Positions 1 through 9,771 of a DNA stretch of 33,028 nucleotides are shown piece after piece; the stretch's first letter is position 1; each line of letters begins with the position of its first letter. This stretch comes from Candidatus Eisenbacteria bacterium. GTDB taxonomy: Bacteria > Desulfobacterota > Binatia > DP-6. Below the pieces are notes generated by a model. The model did no database searches and was not told the DNA's origin. It saw nothing but the letters and a program-made list of their open reading frames with translations. Position numbers and translations under genes: made by a program. The stretch is from positions 1 to 33,028 of the forward strand of contig DATJZY010000012.1 in NCBI GenBank assembly GCA_035577985.1, written 5' to 3'.

Positions 1-850
1 GCGTTGCACTCGTCGGTGGTGCAGGCGTGACCGTCGTTGCAGTCGGCCGGGGTCGTGCAGGTGGTGCAGTTGGGGATGGCAGGGTTCGCGCAGACCCCCG
101 CGTTGCACTGGTCGGTGGTGCAGGCGTTGTTGTCGTTGCAGTCGGCCGGCGTGGTGCATGGCGTGCAGTTCGGAATGGTGAAGGCGCCGCAGACGCTGCC
201 CTCGCAGGTCGGCGTGGTGCAGGGGTTGCCGTCGTCGGTGCAGGTCTCCGGGGTCGCGCACTCCTCGCAGCTCGGGATGGCGGGATTGGCGCAGACGCCG
301 TCGCTGCAGAGGTCGGCGGTGCAGGCGTGACCGTCGTGACACTGCTCGGCAGTCGTACACTCGGTGCAGTTCGGGATCGCGGGGTTGGCGCAGACGCCGG
401 CGTTGCACTCGTCGGTGGTGCAGGCGTGGCCGTCGTTGCAGTCAGCCGGGGTGGCGCACTCGGTGCAGTTCGGGATCGCAGGGTTGGCGCAGACGCCGTT
501 GTTGCACTGATCCGACGTGCACGCGTGGCCGTCGTTGCAGTCGGCCGCCGACCGGCATTCGGTGCAGCCGGGAATCGGCGTGTTCGCGCAGACGCCGTTG
601 TTGCACTGATCGGTGGTGCAGACGCGACCGTCGTTGCAGTCGGACGCGGCGATGCAAGGCGTGCAGCTCGGCTTCGCGGAGTGGGTGCAGACGCCGGCGT
701 GGCACTCGTCGAGCGTGCAGGCGTTGCCGTCGTGGCAGTCGGCGTCGCTCCCGCACTCCTGGCAGCCGGGGATGGTCGTGTGCGAGCAGCCCTGCGCGCC
801 GTTGCAGGCGTCGATCGTGCAGGCGTGCCCGTCGTTGCAGAGGTCCGACC
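1..850 (-). repeat. 99-bp tandem coding repeats
   Basis: The 3' part of the Cys-rich gene is built from tandem units of about 99 bp (33 codons). Blocks such as CAGGCGTG-CCGTCGTTGCAG recur near 22, 121, 425 and 524. Spacing drifts by a codon or two in the older units (about 640-850), while the units nearest the left edge are more alike. This pattern suggests continuing duplication of the array toward its 3' end. The array is open at the window edge. Confidence 0.8.
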
Positions 851-1442
851 CCTCGTCGACCTTGCCGTCGCAGTCGTTGTCGATGCCGTCGCAGGTCTCG
901 GGGCCGTCGCCGCCGGTCACGTCGAGGAATGCCGTCGCCGACTGCTGGTTCGCATTCGACGCCCGGGCGCTGGCGGTGTTCGTGAAGTCCTTCGAGCCGC
1001 AGACAGGGCGCGCCTTGGCGGTGATCTTCACCGTCACCTTCTTGCCGGCGCCGAGGCTCGGGAGCTTCACCAGGAGGGGGTTCGTCGAGATGATCGAGTA
1101 GCCGCCGCAGGAGGCGTCGTCGGTCGTCACCGTCACGCCGATGCTGCTCATGAACGACGGGAGGGCGATGTCCTCGATGACGACGCTGGTCGCCCGCTTC
1201 TTCGTGTTGGCGACGTCGATCGTGTACGTGACGAGCGTCTGGACGCCGATCGGCGCGGTAGCCGGGCTCACCGACTTCCGGATCTGGAGCGAGGTCGTCG
1301 GGTTGGAGCACGTGTTCGACCAGCGCTTGCCGCCGCGCTTTCCCTTCGCCTTCGCCGACGCCGTGCTCGGCGCCTGTGCGAGAGCGAAGCACGCCACGAT
1401 GGCGGCGGCCGTGATCCAGGTCCGTCCTCGGAGTGTACGCAT
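1..1442 (-). CDS. Secreted Cys-rich repeat protein (DUF11-like, MopE motif, Dickkopf-like repeats), 3' end outside window
   Basis: This is the N-terminal 480 residues of a longer protein; the reading frame is open at the left edge. The ATG at 1442 is preceded by a GAGAGGGG ribosome-binding site. Residues 1-30 form a signal peptide (basic start, hydrophobic core, ends ASTASA). Residues about 50-155 resemble a DUF11 repeat (SVSPATAPIGVQTLVTYTID), a beta-sandwich common in cell-surface proteins. Around residue 183 comes CDGIDNDCDGKVDEG, the Asp-rich putative metal-binding motif of MopE-like proteins. After that there are about nine 33-residue units of the form ADCNDGHACTTDxCNxGVC, each with six or more cysteines, presumably disulphide-bonded. 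It is probably exported and surface-exposed or extracellular. Its ligand is unknown, and its C-terminus cannot be seen. Confidence 0.85.
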   Translation of the reverse strand, partial: MRTLRGRTWITAAAIVACFALAQAPSTASAKAKGKRGGKRWSNTCSNPTTSLQIRKSVSPATAPIGVQTLVTYTIDVANTKKRATSVVIEDIALPSFMSSIGVTVTTDDASCGGYSIISTNPLLVKLPSLGAGKKVTVKITAKARPVCGSKDFTNTASARASNANQQSATAFLDVTGGDGPETCDGIDNDCDGKVDEGSDLCNDGHACTIDACNGAQGCSHTTIPGCQECGSDADCHDGNACTLDECHAGVCTHSAKPSCTPCIAASDCNDGRVCTTDQCNNGVCANTPIPGCTECRSAADCNDGHACTSDQCNNGVCANPAIPNCTECATPADCNDGHACTTDECNAGVCANPAIPNCTECTTAEQCHDGHACTADLCSDGVCANPAIPSCEECATPETCTDDGNPCTTPTCEGSVCGAFTIPNCTPCTTPADCNDNNACTTDQCNAGVCANPAIPNCTTCTTPADCNDGHACTTDECN

Positions 1443-1875
1443 GAAGCCCCTCTCGCTCGATCGATCGGCGGTCACACCAGTGCTCGTCACGGCGGAAGTG
1501 CGTAACAAGGCGCGTGCCGTCACGCCTTCGCCGCGAGCGACACAAATTTCACTCCCGTCTCGATCTGCATGCGACGACGCCTTGCGGTCGCGCCAACGCG
1601 CGGGAAACACGAGCGTCGTCGACGGAACGCGAAGCATTCGCGTCCGCGAGCGCCGTGCGGGGCCGGCGACGGCCATCCCGGTTCGCCAGCTCCGCTCTCA
1701 CGTGTTTCCGTGACGCGCGTCGAGCAGAGCGCACGGCTGCTGGGCGCGCACCCGCGCTCCGCGCAGACGTCATGGACCGGCCCCGAAAGCGTGCATCACT
1801 GCACGTCGTGCGCATGCACAAGGGTCAGATCTGGCAGCGGTCGCGAGCAGCGGGGCGCTGCTCGCAGCGTTCGCC
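1443..1875. other. Gene-free divergent intergenic region
   Basis: These 433 bases lie between the divergently transcribed Cys-rich gene and the DUF1189-like gene. Open frames here are Arg/Ala-rich and show no recognisable domain. I see no tRNA fold and no repeat element. A 9-base inverted pair, GGAAACACG near 1603 and CGTGTTTCC near 1699, may be chance. Promoters for both flanking genes should lie here, but I cannot pick a convincing -10/-35 pair. A hairpin sits at 1843-1865. Confidence 0.6.
1843..1865 (+). promoter_or_regulatory. Leader hairpin upstream of DUF1189-like gene
   Basis: A perfect 9-bp stem, GCGAGCAGC / GCTGCTCGC, encloses a GGGGC loop. It ends 10 bases before the GTG at 1876 and about 60 bases before the ATG at 1927. 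If transcribed it would lie in the 5' leader and could affect ribosome access. No upstream + strand gene exists for which it could be a terminator. A regulatory role is inference. Confidence 0.35.
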
Positions 1876-2741
1876 GTGCGCGACGCCGAAGGGCGCCGTC
1901 GCTTGACCGCACCACGGCTTCGCGCGATGGGGGCCGCCGTGTGGGTGCTTCTCGCTCCCGTGCTCGCGCTCTTCGAGCCGGGCTTCTACGCGCGAGCGGC
2001 GCGCGCGTCGGTGGTGCGTGGCTTCGCGTATCTCGCGTACCTGGCGTTCCTCACCGCGGTGGGAGCCGGGCTCATGCTCGAGTGGCGCTGGTACCCCGCG
2101 CTCGACGACCTCGCCGAGTGGGTCGCCGATCGGCTCCCGGCCATCACGTTCACGGTCGACGGCCCCCGGGTCGCAGACGCGACGCCCGTCGTGATCGAGC
2201 ACCCGACCTACGGGCGGCTCCTGCGCATCGACACGACTGCGGACCTGCCGGATACGAGCGAGCCGGCGTTGGTGACCATCACGCGCAGCCAGATCGTGCT
2301 CTCGCGCATCGATGGGACCACCCCCGAGCACCGCGCCTGGGACGTCGTCCCGCAGACGGACGAGGCGCGCCGCAACTGGTCGGACGTCACGATCGACGGG
2401 CGGCGAGCCCGCATCCTCTTCCGGGAGCTGCGCTGGCTCGCCTGGATGGTCGTGCCGGCGGTGTTCGTGCTCGCTTTCACCTGGAAGCTGATCGCGGGTC
2501 TCGTCTACAGCGTCCTCGCCGTCGTCATGAACGCCGTGCTCGGGACGCGTCTGTCGTATCCCGCCCTGCTGAACGTCACGTGCTTTGCGCTGACGCCGGC
2601 GACGCTCCTGTGGTGGATGTCAGTCGTCGGGCTCCTGGGCGACATGCGCGTCGAGTGGCCGGTGTCGCTCTGGGTGACCGGAACGTACCTCTTCCTCGGC
2701 ATCCGGTCGGCCGGACCCGTCGAGCCCTCGGCGGCGGTTTC

Positions 2742-2745
<4 letters not shown>
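1876..2745 (+). CDS. DUF1189-like integral membrane protein
   Basis: A 289-residue protein. An N-terminal segment ([17 protein letters not shown], then a helix [17 protein letters not shown]) leads to an extracytoplasmic-looking domain of about 120 residues containing [12 protein letters not shown]. At least three more hydrophobic helices follow ([14 protein letters not shown], the [11 protein letters not shown] region, [12 protein letters not shown]). This order of TM segment, soluble ITF-type domain and TM bundle is that of the DUF1189 membrane proteins, whose function is not established. The start is uncertain: GTG 1876, TTG 1903 and ATG 1927 are all in frame and none has a strong ribosome-binding site. 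ATG 1927 would begin just before the first hydrophobic segment. The end overlaps the 3' end of glnS by 4 bases, so the two genes converge. Confidence 0.7.
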
Positions 2746-4442
<1,697 letters not shown>

Positions 4443-4484
4443 CGGCGCCCTTCCTAGCGAGGCTGCCGGCGTTGCGCCACCGGG

Positions 4485-4886
4485 TCAGCCGACGACGTCG
4501 GGCGGTGCGCTCGGGTCGTAGTACAGCTCCTGCTGGCGGATGCGGTCGTCCCGGTACCGATAGACGACGACGTAGGTCGATCGGAGACGCCGGGCGTCGA
4601 GGGTCCAGTCGAACTGGATGCGCGCGAAGGTCGCGCCCGACTCCGCGACGAGGGCGCGCTCGACGCACCGGTAGTCGATGTCCCGGCAGCGCGCGATCGT
4701 GAGGGCGATGAACTCGAGCGTCCGATCGACGCCCTCGATGCGGCGGGGCCAATCGAAGAGGCGCACCGTCGGGCTCAGGTATACGACCTCCGGGCAGTAG
4801 AGCATGCGCGCCTGCTCGACGTCGCCTGCGGCGAAGGCGCGCGCGAAGGTCGCCTCCTGCCGATCGAAGGCCTCGAGGGTGATCAT
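4485..4886 (-). CDS. SnoaL/NTF2-like domain protein
   Basis: A 133-residue protein with the alpha+beta cone layout of the SnoaL/DUF4440 branch of the NTF2-like superfamily. The N-terminal helix (FDRQEATFARAFAAGDVEQARMLY) is followed by the characteristic strand YCPEVVYLSPTVRLFDWP, and the end is a run of strands (TFARIQFDWTLDARRLRSTYVVVYRYRDDRIRQQELYYD). Such proteins are small isomerases, dehydratases or ligand binders, and the substrate here cannot be predicted. I chose ATG 4886 because AAGG lies about 11 bases upstream. The frame stays open to 4982, but that longer form would run into the divergent gene's start at 4973 and its extra residues look non-coding. The gene lies just upstream of glnS on the same strand. 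Confidence 0.75.
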   Translation of the reverse strand: MITLEAFDRQEATFARAFAAGDVEQARMLYCPEVVYLSPTVRLFDWPRRIEGVDRTLEFIALTIARCRDIDYRCVERALVAESGATFARIQFDWTLDARRLRSTYVVVYRYRDDRIRQQELYYDPSAPPDVVG

Positions 4887-4972
4887 CGACACAGCAACCT
4901 TCGCACCTGCGGTGCCGGACGCGCAATCCGGAGCTTTCACGCCGGGCGCGAACGTCGGTATGGTAGAGGCGC

Positions 4973-7900
4973 GTGGAAGCACGGCGCGTTTTCTGGGTCG
5001 TCGCCTCGGTGCTGGCCGCCGCCGTGCACGCGGCGCCGGCCGGCGCGACCGTGCCGTGCACGGTGCCCGCGACGCTCGCCGTCGTCTCCGACAACCGGAG
5101 CGCCGACGGTTCGGTCATGCTCACGGTCTCGGGCGAGCGCGTCGCGACCAGCGGCGCCTGCGACAACGGGACGACCGGCTTCGCGACCTCGTACTCGACC
5201 ACGATCGTGTGCGACGGGCCGGGGATCGTGAAGTGCGGGCGCGTGCCGGGGCTCGCGCCGGGCCTCTGGATCCACCGCGTGACCGCCCAGGTCGCGGGCT
5301 CGGCCTTCCAGGTGCAGGCGCAGCGCGGTGTCATCCTGGGCGGTCCGGGCTCGCTCGTGTCGAACGTCGTCGAGTGGACGATCTTCGGGCGGAGCTTCGT
5401 CGTGACGCAGGCGACCGACGCGAGCCTGTTCGCGCAGCTCGATGCCGCGCAGGCCTACACCGCGTCGAGCGGTCGCCCGGCGCTCGTCCGCTTCGATCGG
5501 AACACGTTCCCCGGAGCCGGGTCGCCGCAGACGATCGCCGTGAAGCCGGCGTGCCTCACGCAGGACGACGCGATCTGCACTCCCGACCACCGCGCTACGG
5601 GCTACTGCCTGGAGGGGTCGGACGTGACGGTCGACGCGCTCGACAACGACGCGCTGCCGGGCGCTGTCGTCGTCGATGCCGGTACGTGTACCCGCTCGCT
5701 TCTTCGCATCTACGGGAGCGACAACGTGCTGCGCGGCCTCGTGCTGCGCGGTAGCCAGAAGCAGAGCCCCGTGACGGCGATCGACACCATCGCCATCTCC
5801 GGACTGGGTGCCCGTCGCAACCGGCTCGAGGAGTGCACGGTGGTGGGTCCGACCCTCGGCGACGCGATCAGCGTCGAAGCCAACGCCGGAGCCCCCGACG
5901 GTCTGCCCGACCCGGAGAACGTGATCACCGGGGGCGAGATCACCGGCGCCGAGGACAAGGGCATCAAGGTCGTCGGCGGCGGCATGGCGCACGTCGAGCG
6001 GAGCTGCATCCACGACAACGCCAACGGCGGCATCCAGGCGACGCTCGGCGGCACCGTCACGGCGATCGAGAACGTGGTGCAGCACAACGTCGGCGGCGCG
6101 GCACAGAACGGCCTCTTCGTCGGCGTGCCCGAGACGGTGGGGGCTGCGAACGCGCTCACCACGCGCGGCAACGTCGTCCGCTTCAACGGCAACCGTGGCA
6201 TCTCGGTCGTGAACAACGGCGCTGCCGTCCTGGTCGGCGACGTCGTCGCCAACAACTACCAGGCCGGCATCCGGGTCGAGACGACGCTGCCGAACGTCCA
6301 TCCGACGGCGAGCGTTCGGGGCGCCGGCTTCACGTGCAACTACGCGCCGGGTGCGTGCTTCAACTCCCCCGGCGCGTTCTGCCGGGAAGACGGGGAGTGC
6401 ACGTCGGGATGCATCCCGGGTGGCGGAGCTGCGAGGGGCGTCGGGGCGGCGCTCGCAGCGTGCACCGATCCGGGCTGCCAGGAGCCGAGCGTCGACTTCG
6501 GGACGAGCGCCGGCACCGCCGGTCGCAACGCGCTCGCGCTCAACGCCAATCCCATGGGCCTCCCGCCGGGCGGCATCAACTTCAGCAGCGCGCTCACCGC
6601 CGGCCCGATCGCCGCGGCGGGCAATCAATGGGAGCACTGCGACACGCCGGCGCCCGATCCGATGGATCCGAACGCCTGCTACGTCGACCAGGCCCAGATG
6701 CTCGACGTCCGCCTCGGACCGGGCGCGGCGGGCGTCGATCTCGGCGCGCCGCCGAGCCCGCGACACGGCCCGACGCCGGTCGTGACGGCGATCACGCCCC
6801 CGCGTCCGTACGCCGGGCAGCTCGTGCGCGTCTACGGCGGGCCGTTCAACGCCGTCGACGGCGCCGCCTGCCAGCCGAACGGGCTCCCTGCCGATGCGTG
6901 CAGCGCCGAGAACTCCGCCGTCGCGACGACCAACGCCGCCGCGGTCGAGGGCAATCGCGTGACGGTCACGATCGGCGGGCAGGCGCTGGCGGCCGAGGTC
7001 CATCAGGTCACGCCCGGCATGCTCGTCTTCAAGATGCCGGTCGACTGCTTCGCGCAGGCCGTGTTCACGGTCGCGCGCGGCAGCGCGACGAGCAATCCCG
7101 TCATGATCTGCGATCCGGACGGCTGCGCCGACCGGCCCGTCGGCGCTCCCTGCGACGACGACAGCGTGTGCTCGGACGGCGACGTCTGCGGGCTCGACGG
7201 CATGTGCAAGAATGGCCCCGCAATCCCCTGCGGGGGCCAATGCGTGCTCGCTGCGTGCGATCCGCTGACGGGCTGCATGCCCGCGCCGGCCGACACACCC
7301 TGCGAGGACGGCGATCCGTGCACGGCCGGCGACCATTGCACCGGAAGCGACCTCGCGTGCGAGTCGGGCGGGCCGAACCCATGCGTGGGGCAGTGCCTCA
7401 CCGGCACGTGCGACCCCCTCGTCGGTTGCCGGCCTGCGGACGAGCTCACGTCGTGCGACGACGGCGACGCCTGCACGACCGGCGATCACTGCACGGGGTT
7501 CGATGGGGGCTGTACCGGCAAGCTCGTGGACTGCGACGACGGCAAGGAGTGCACCTTCGATTTCTGCGATCCGGCCTCCGGCTGCCTGCACGAGGACCTC
7601 GATCCGGGCACGCCGTGCACCACGAACGACGCCTGTCATCCGGGCAGCGCCTGCCGCGCGGGGGAGTGCGATCCGGGAGGGGCGATCTCGTGCGACGACG
7701 GCGACGCGTGCACCGTCGACGTTTGTGAGCCCGAATCCGGCTGCACCAATACGCCGCCGCCCGGCATTCTCGCCACCACCTGCCACTTCGACCGGCTCCG
7801 CGCGCTGGTTGGTCGCGTGCCAGCGTCGTCGGCCGCGCTGGCGAAGAAGCTCGGCGCGCGCATCGGCTGCAGCGAGGATCGCGTCACGGCCGCGGCAGGC

Positions 7901-8077
7901 GCGCCGGCCGGGTCGCGGCGACAGAAGCGTCTGGCGCGCCGTGGGCTGCGTTGCGCGAGCCGCGTCGTCGACCTCGCCCGCAATGCGAAGGGCCTCGAGG
8001 CGACGCTGCAGCAGGCACTCGTCGGCGAGGCCGAGACCACCCGCGACGCGATCCGCGCTACCTTTCGACTTCCCTGA
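4973..8077 (+). CDS. Large secreted parallel beta-helix protein with IPT/TIG, Cys-rich repeats and basic helical tail
   Basis: A 1034-residue exported protein. Residues 1-25 are a signal peptide (VFWVVASVLAAAVHAAPAGA). Residues about 220-430 carry right-handed parallel beta-helix repeats with Asn/Gly-rich turns (NVITGGEITGAEDKGIKVVG, ERSCIHDNANGGIQATLGG), as in pectate-lyase-like and NosD-like proteins. Residues about 600-710 look like an IPT/TIG immunoglobulin-like domain (PVVTAITPPRPYAGQLVRVYG). Residues about 712-930 hold Dickkopf-like repeats of the CDDGDACTTGDHCTG type. The last 100 residues form a basic helical tail starting at a cysteine. No catalytic residues can be assigned, so enzyme activity is unproven; adhesion or polysaccharide binding is equally possible. 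The start is GTG 4973 with AGAGG nearby. The stop is 2 bases from the convergent gene at 8080, leaving no room for a separate terminator. Confidence 0.85.
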   Translation: MEARRVFWVVASVLAAAVHAAPAGATVPCTVPATLAVVSDNRSADGSVMLTVSGERVATSGACDNGTTGFATSYSTTIVCDGPGIVKCGRVPGLAPGLWIHRVTAQVAGSAFQVQAQRGVILGGPGSLVSNVVEWTIFGRSFVVTQATDASLFAQLDAAQAYTASSGRPALVRFDRNTFPGAGSPQTIAVKPACLTQDDAICTPDHRATGYCLEGSDVTVDALDNDALPGAVVVDAGTCTRSLLRIYGSDNVLRGLVLRGSQKQSPVTAIDTIAISGLGARRNRLEECTVVGPTLGDAISVEANAGAPDGLPDPENVITGGEITGAEDKGIKVVGGGMAHVERSCIHDNANGGIQATLGGTVTAIENVVQHNVGGAAQNGLFVGVPETVGAANALTTRGNVVRFNGNRGISVVNNGAAVLVGDVVANNYQAGIRVETTLPNVHPTASVRGAGFTCNYAPGACFNSPGAFCREDGECTSGCIPGGGAARGVGAALAACTDPGCQEPSVDFGTSAGTAGRNALALNANPMGLPPGGINFSSALTAGPIAAAGNQWEHCDTPAPDPMDPNACYVDQAQMLDVRLGPGAAGVDLGAPPSPRHGPTPVVTAITPPRPYAGQLVRVYGGPFNAVDGAACQPNGLPADACSAENSAVATTNAAAVEGNRVTVTIGGQALAAEVHQVTPGMLVFKMPVDCFAQAVFTVARGSATSNPVMICDPDGCADRPVGAPCDDDSVCSDGDVCGLDGMCKNGPAIPCGGQCVLAACDPLTGCMPAPADTPCEDGDPCTAGDHCTGSDLACESGGPNPCVGQCLTGTCDPLVGCRPADELTSCDDGDACTTGDHCTGFDGGCTGKLVDCDDGKECTFDFCDPASGCLHEDLDPGTPCTTNDACHPGSACRAGECDPGGAISCDDGDACTVDVCEPESGCTNTPPPGILATTCHFDRLRALVGRVPASSAALAKKLGARIGCSEDRVTAAAGAPAGSRRQKRLARRGLRCASRVVDLARNAKGLEATLQQALVGEAETTRDAIRATFRLP

Positions 8078-8079
8078 GC

Positions 8080-8349
8080 CTACTTCGGCTCGCAGTGCTC
8101 CCGGCTGGGCGTCGTGCGCTCGCACGCCATCGTACGCGTGACGCCCGAGGCGAGCTGCGCGCAGGTGTTGTTGACCGCCGCCTGCCGGGCCTCTCCCTCG
8201 CTGTTCCCGTCGACCGAGCGGCACGCCTCCTGTCCTTCGAACGTGATGCACACCTCGCATCGCACGCCACCCACCTGGAAGCTCGAGTAGACGACGAAGC
8301 CGATGATGGCCGTGAGCCCGGCCAGCGAGACCCAGGACGTCCACTTCAT
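8080..8349 (-). CDS. Small single-span membrane protein with four Cys
   Basis: An 89-residue protein I cannot assign to a named family. One hydrophobic helix (WVSLAGLTAIIGFVVYSSF, residues about 5-23) is followed by a 65-residue domain with a CEVC pair and further cysteines (ITFEGQEAC, NNTCAQL, TMACERT, EHCEPK). An outward-facing, disulphide-containing domain is plausible. The ATG at 8349 overlaps the TGA of the upstream zinc-ribbon gene in an ATGA arrangement, which suggests translational coupling and a shared function. Confidence 0.7.
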   Translation of the reverse strand: MKWTSWVSLAGLTAIIGFVVYSSFQVGGVRCEVCITFEGQEACRSVDGNSEGEARQAAVNNTCAQLASGVTRTMACERTTPSREHCEPK

Positions 8350-8579
8350 GGGTGGCTGGGCTCGACGCCGGCGTCGCCGCCCTGGGCGGTCGTGTAGGCG
8401 GCGGGCGCTTGCCCGCTCAGGGGCCCCGCGCCGAGGTCGTGCCCGCAGGCATCGCAGAAGGCGCTGTCGCCGGGAACGCCGGCGCCGCACGAGGGGCAGG
8501 CGCGCGGCAGGCCGGCTCCACACGCTCGGCGGAAGCGTGCAGTGGCTCGGTTCTCCACCCCGCAGCCCGGGCAGTCCAC
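8346..8579 (-). CDS. Double zinc-ribbon protein with one ligand Cys replaced by Arg
   Basis: A 77-residue protein with two short zinc ribbons in tandem: CPGCGVENRATARFRRACGA (residues about 3-22) and CPSCGAGVPGDSAFCDACG (residues about 27-45). A disordered Ala/Gly-rich tail follows. The second ribbon has all four ligands in the CxxC...CxxC pattern. The first has arginine where a Cys is expected (FRRACG instead of FCRACG), so it may bind zinc weakly or not at all. The likely start is GTG 8579; no ATG is in frame. The stop overlaps the start of the membrane-protein gene, so the two are probably co-translated. Double zinc ribbons are common in small adaptor proteins, and the partner here is unknown. 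Confidence 0.65.
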   Translation of the reverse strand: MDCPGCGVENRATARFRRACGAGLPRACPSCGAGVPGDSAFCDACGHDLGAGPLSGQAPAAYTTAQGGDAGVEPSHP

Positions 8580-8632
8580 GCCGCACCATACGGCCCCGGC
8601 CGGGAGCGGGGCAAGCTCGGACGGCGGCGCCG

Positions 8633-9679
8633 TCAGATGCAGGCGAGCGAGCGGCGCAGCGTGCGGATGTCGTTCGTGAGCGGCGTCAGCTGATCCAGCA
8701 GATCGGTCGCGACCGCGGACGGAATGATCTTGCGGCCGCTGCGCGACTTGACCTTCGCCGCCGCCGAGTTCGCGGCGCGCGCGGCCCCGTCGAGGGCGTT
8801 GCGTGCCGGATGCTCCCGCGCGCTCTCGCAGGCCGCGAAGGCGGCGTCCACCCGCGCGCGGGCCTTCTCGACGCGGCCGAGCAGACTGTCGTGGAGGCGG
8901 CCGAGGTCGGTCGAGTCGCCGATCTGGAGGACGAGCGCGTCGAGACGGCACGCGATCGAGTCGAAGGTGGCGCTCGCTGGGCACCCCGCCGGCAGGGTCG
9001 TGGTCGTCGTCGGCGCGACCGTCGAGGTGGTCGGCGCCGCGCTCGTGCTGGTGCTCGTCGACGTCGAGGTGGAGCTGGACGTCGAAGTGGACGTCGAGTT
9101 GGAGGTGCTCGTCGACGTCGTCGACGAGGTCGAGGAGGAGGTCGTGCTCGACGACGTGGAGGTGGTCGTCGGGGCGGTCGTCAGCGTCGTCGACGAGCTC
9201 GAGCTGCTGGTGGACGAGGAGGACGACGTGGTCGAGGACGTCGAAGTGGTCGTCGGCGAGCTGGTGGTCGAGCTCGACGTGGTTGGGGCCGACGTCGAGG
9301 TGGTCGTCGGGATCGTCGTGAGGGTCGTCGAGGAAGTCGAGGTGGTGGAGGACGAGGTGGTCGAGGACGAGGTCGTCGTACTGGTGGTCGACGACGTGGA
9401 GCTCGAGGTAGAGGACGACGTCGTCGTGCTCGTGGTCGAGCTTGTCGTGCTGGACGACGTGGTCGACGTCGAAGTCGAGGAGGTCGACGTGGACGACGAG
9501 GTGGTCGAGCTAGACGACGTCGAGCTCGTGCTAGACGTGGACGGGGTCGTGGTCGTCGACGTGCTCGTCGTCGTCGCGCCGCACTCCGGGAGGTTCCCCA
9601 CGCTGCCCGCGTTGTTCTGCGGCGACGGACATTGCAGCGCGAAATTCTGCGTGCCGGTCGCGCGCGTCTGGCTGTGCAC
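8633..9679 (-). CDS. Ser/Thr-rich linker protein with Cys-initiated helical tail, probably 5'-truncated
   Basis: The readable product has about 35 ordered residues (NFALQCPSPQNNAGS, GNLPECG). Next come about 200 residues that are almost only Ser and Thr, and then TTTTTLPAGCPAS. A 105-residue helical tail starts at CRLDALVLQIG, with a basic segment KVKSRSGRKIIP. The Ser/Thr run resembles the flexible, potentially glycosylated linkers of surface proteins. No signal peptide can be found. The first in-frame start is GTG 9679, yet coding-like residues (VTEIYWLPAGAIEPVV) continue upstream to about 9745. Beyond that the frame becomes an Arg-rich antisense of the 9772 gene. I infer that the true N-terminus has been lost, so this may be a remnant rather than an expressed gene. 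Confidence 0.55.
   Translation of the reverse strand: MHSQTRATGTQNFALQCPSPQNNAGSVGNLPECGATTTSTSTTTTPSTSSTSSTSSSSTTSSSTSTSSTSTSTTSSSTTSSTTSTTTSSSTSSSTSSTTSTTTSSSTTSSSTTSTSSTTLTTIPTTTSTSAPTTSSSTTSSPTTTSTSSTTSSSSSTSSSSSSTTLTTAPTTTSTSSSTTSSSTSSTTSTSTSNSTSTSTSSSTSTSTSTSTSAAPTTSTVAPTTTTTLPAGCPASATFDSIACRLDALVLQIGDSTDLGRLHDSLLGRVEKARARVDAAFAACESAREHPARNALDGAARAANSAAAKVKSRSGRKIIPSAVATDLLDQLTPLTNDIRTLRRSLACI
9000..9570. repeat. Low-complexity GTCGACG/GAGGTGGTCG tract
   Basis: About 570 bases are built from imperfect repeats of GTC, GAC and GAGGTGGTCG-like blocks on the + strand, encoding the Ser/Thr linker on the minus strand. The tract has no fixed unit length. Such DNA is prone to slippage and to length differences between strains. 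Confidence 0.75.
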
Positions 9680-9734
9680 GCCGTCGCCGAGCGGTCCGGT
9701 GACGACCGGCTCGATCGCGCCGGCCGGAAGCCAG

Positions 9735-9740
9735 TATATT
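9735..9740 (+). promoter_or_regulatory. Candidate -10 box (TATATT) for the glycosyltransferase operon
   Basis: TATATT is a striking AT-rich hexamer in very GC-rich DNA. It lies 32 bases before the ATG at 9772, and an AAGGGAGG ribosome-binding site follows at 9761-9768. The best -35 match, TCGATC at 9711-9716 with an 18-base spacer, is poor. The site also lies inside the 5' edge of the truncated Ser/Thr-rich frame. Confidence 0.4.
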
Positions 9741-9771
9741 TCCGTGACGAGTCGAGTAAGAAGGGAGGCGC

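Noticed and set aside
1..850. Regular repeats that could suggest a CRISPR array
   Set aside because: Units are about 99 bp, diverged and fully in frame as Cys-rich protein modules, with no spacer structure.
27..1505. + strand open frames over the Cys-rich gene
   Set aside because: Repetitive antisense of the 99-bp coding repeats; the true gene is on the minus strand with signal peptide and ribosome-binding site.
1603..1707. 9-base inverted repeat GGAAACACG / CGTGTTTCC
   Set aside because: About 85 bases apart with no supporting structure; may be chance in a 433-base spacer.
4887..4982. N-terminal extension of the SnoaL-like gene to 4982
   Set aside because: It would overlap the divergent gene's start, and the extra residues look like translated leader.
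4937..8344. Minus-strand open frame of 1135 codons opposite the beta-helix gene
   Set aside because: Low-complexity Arg/Ala/Val/Asp translation; the + strand has a signal peptide and clear domains.
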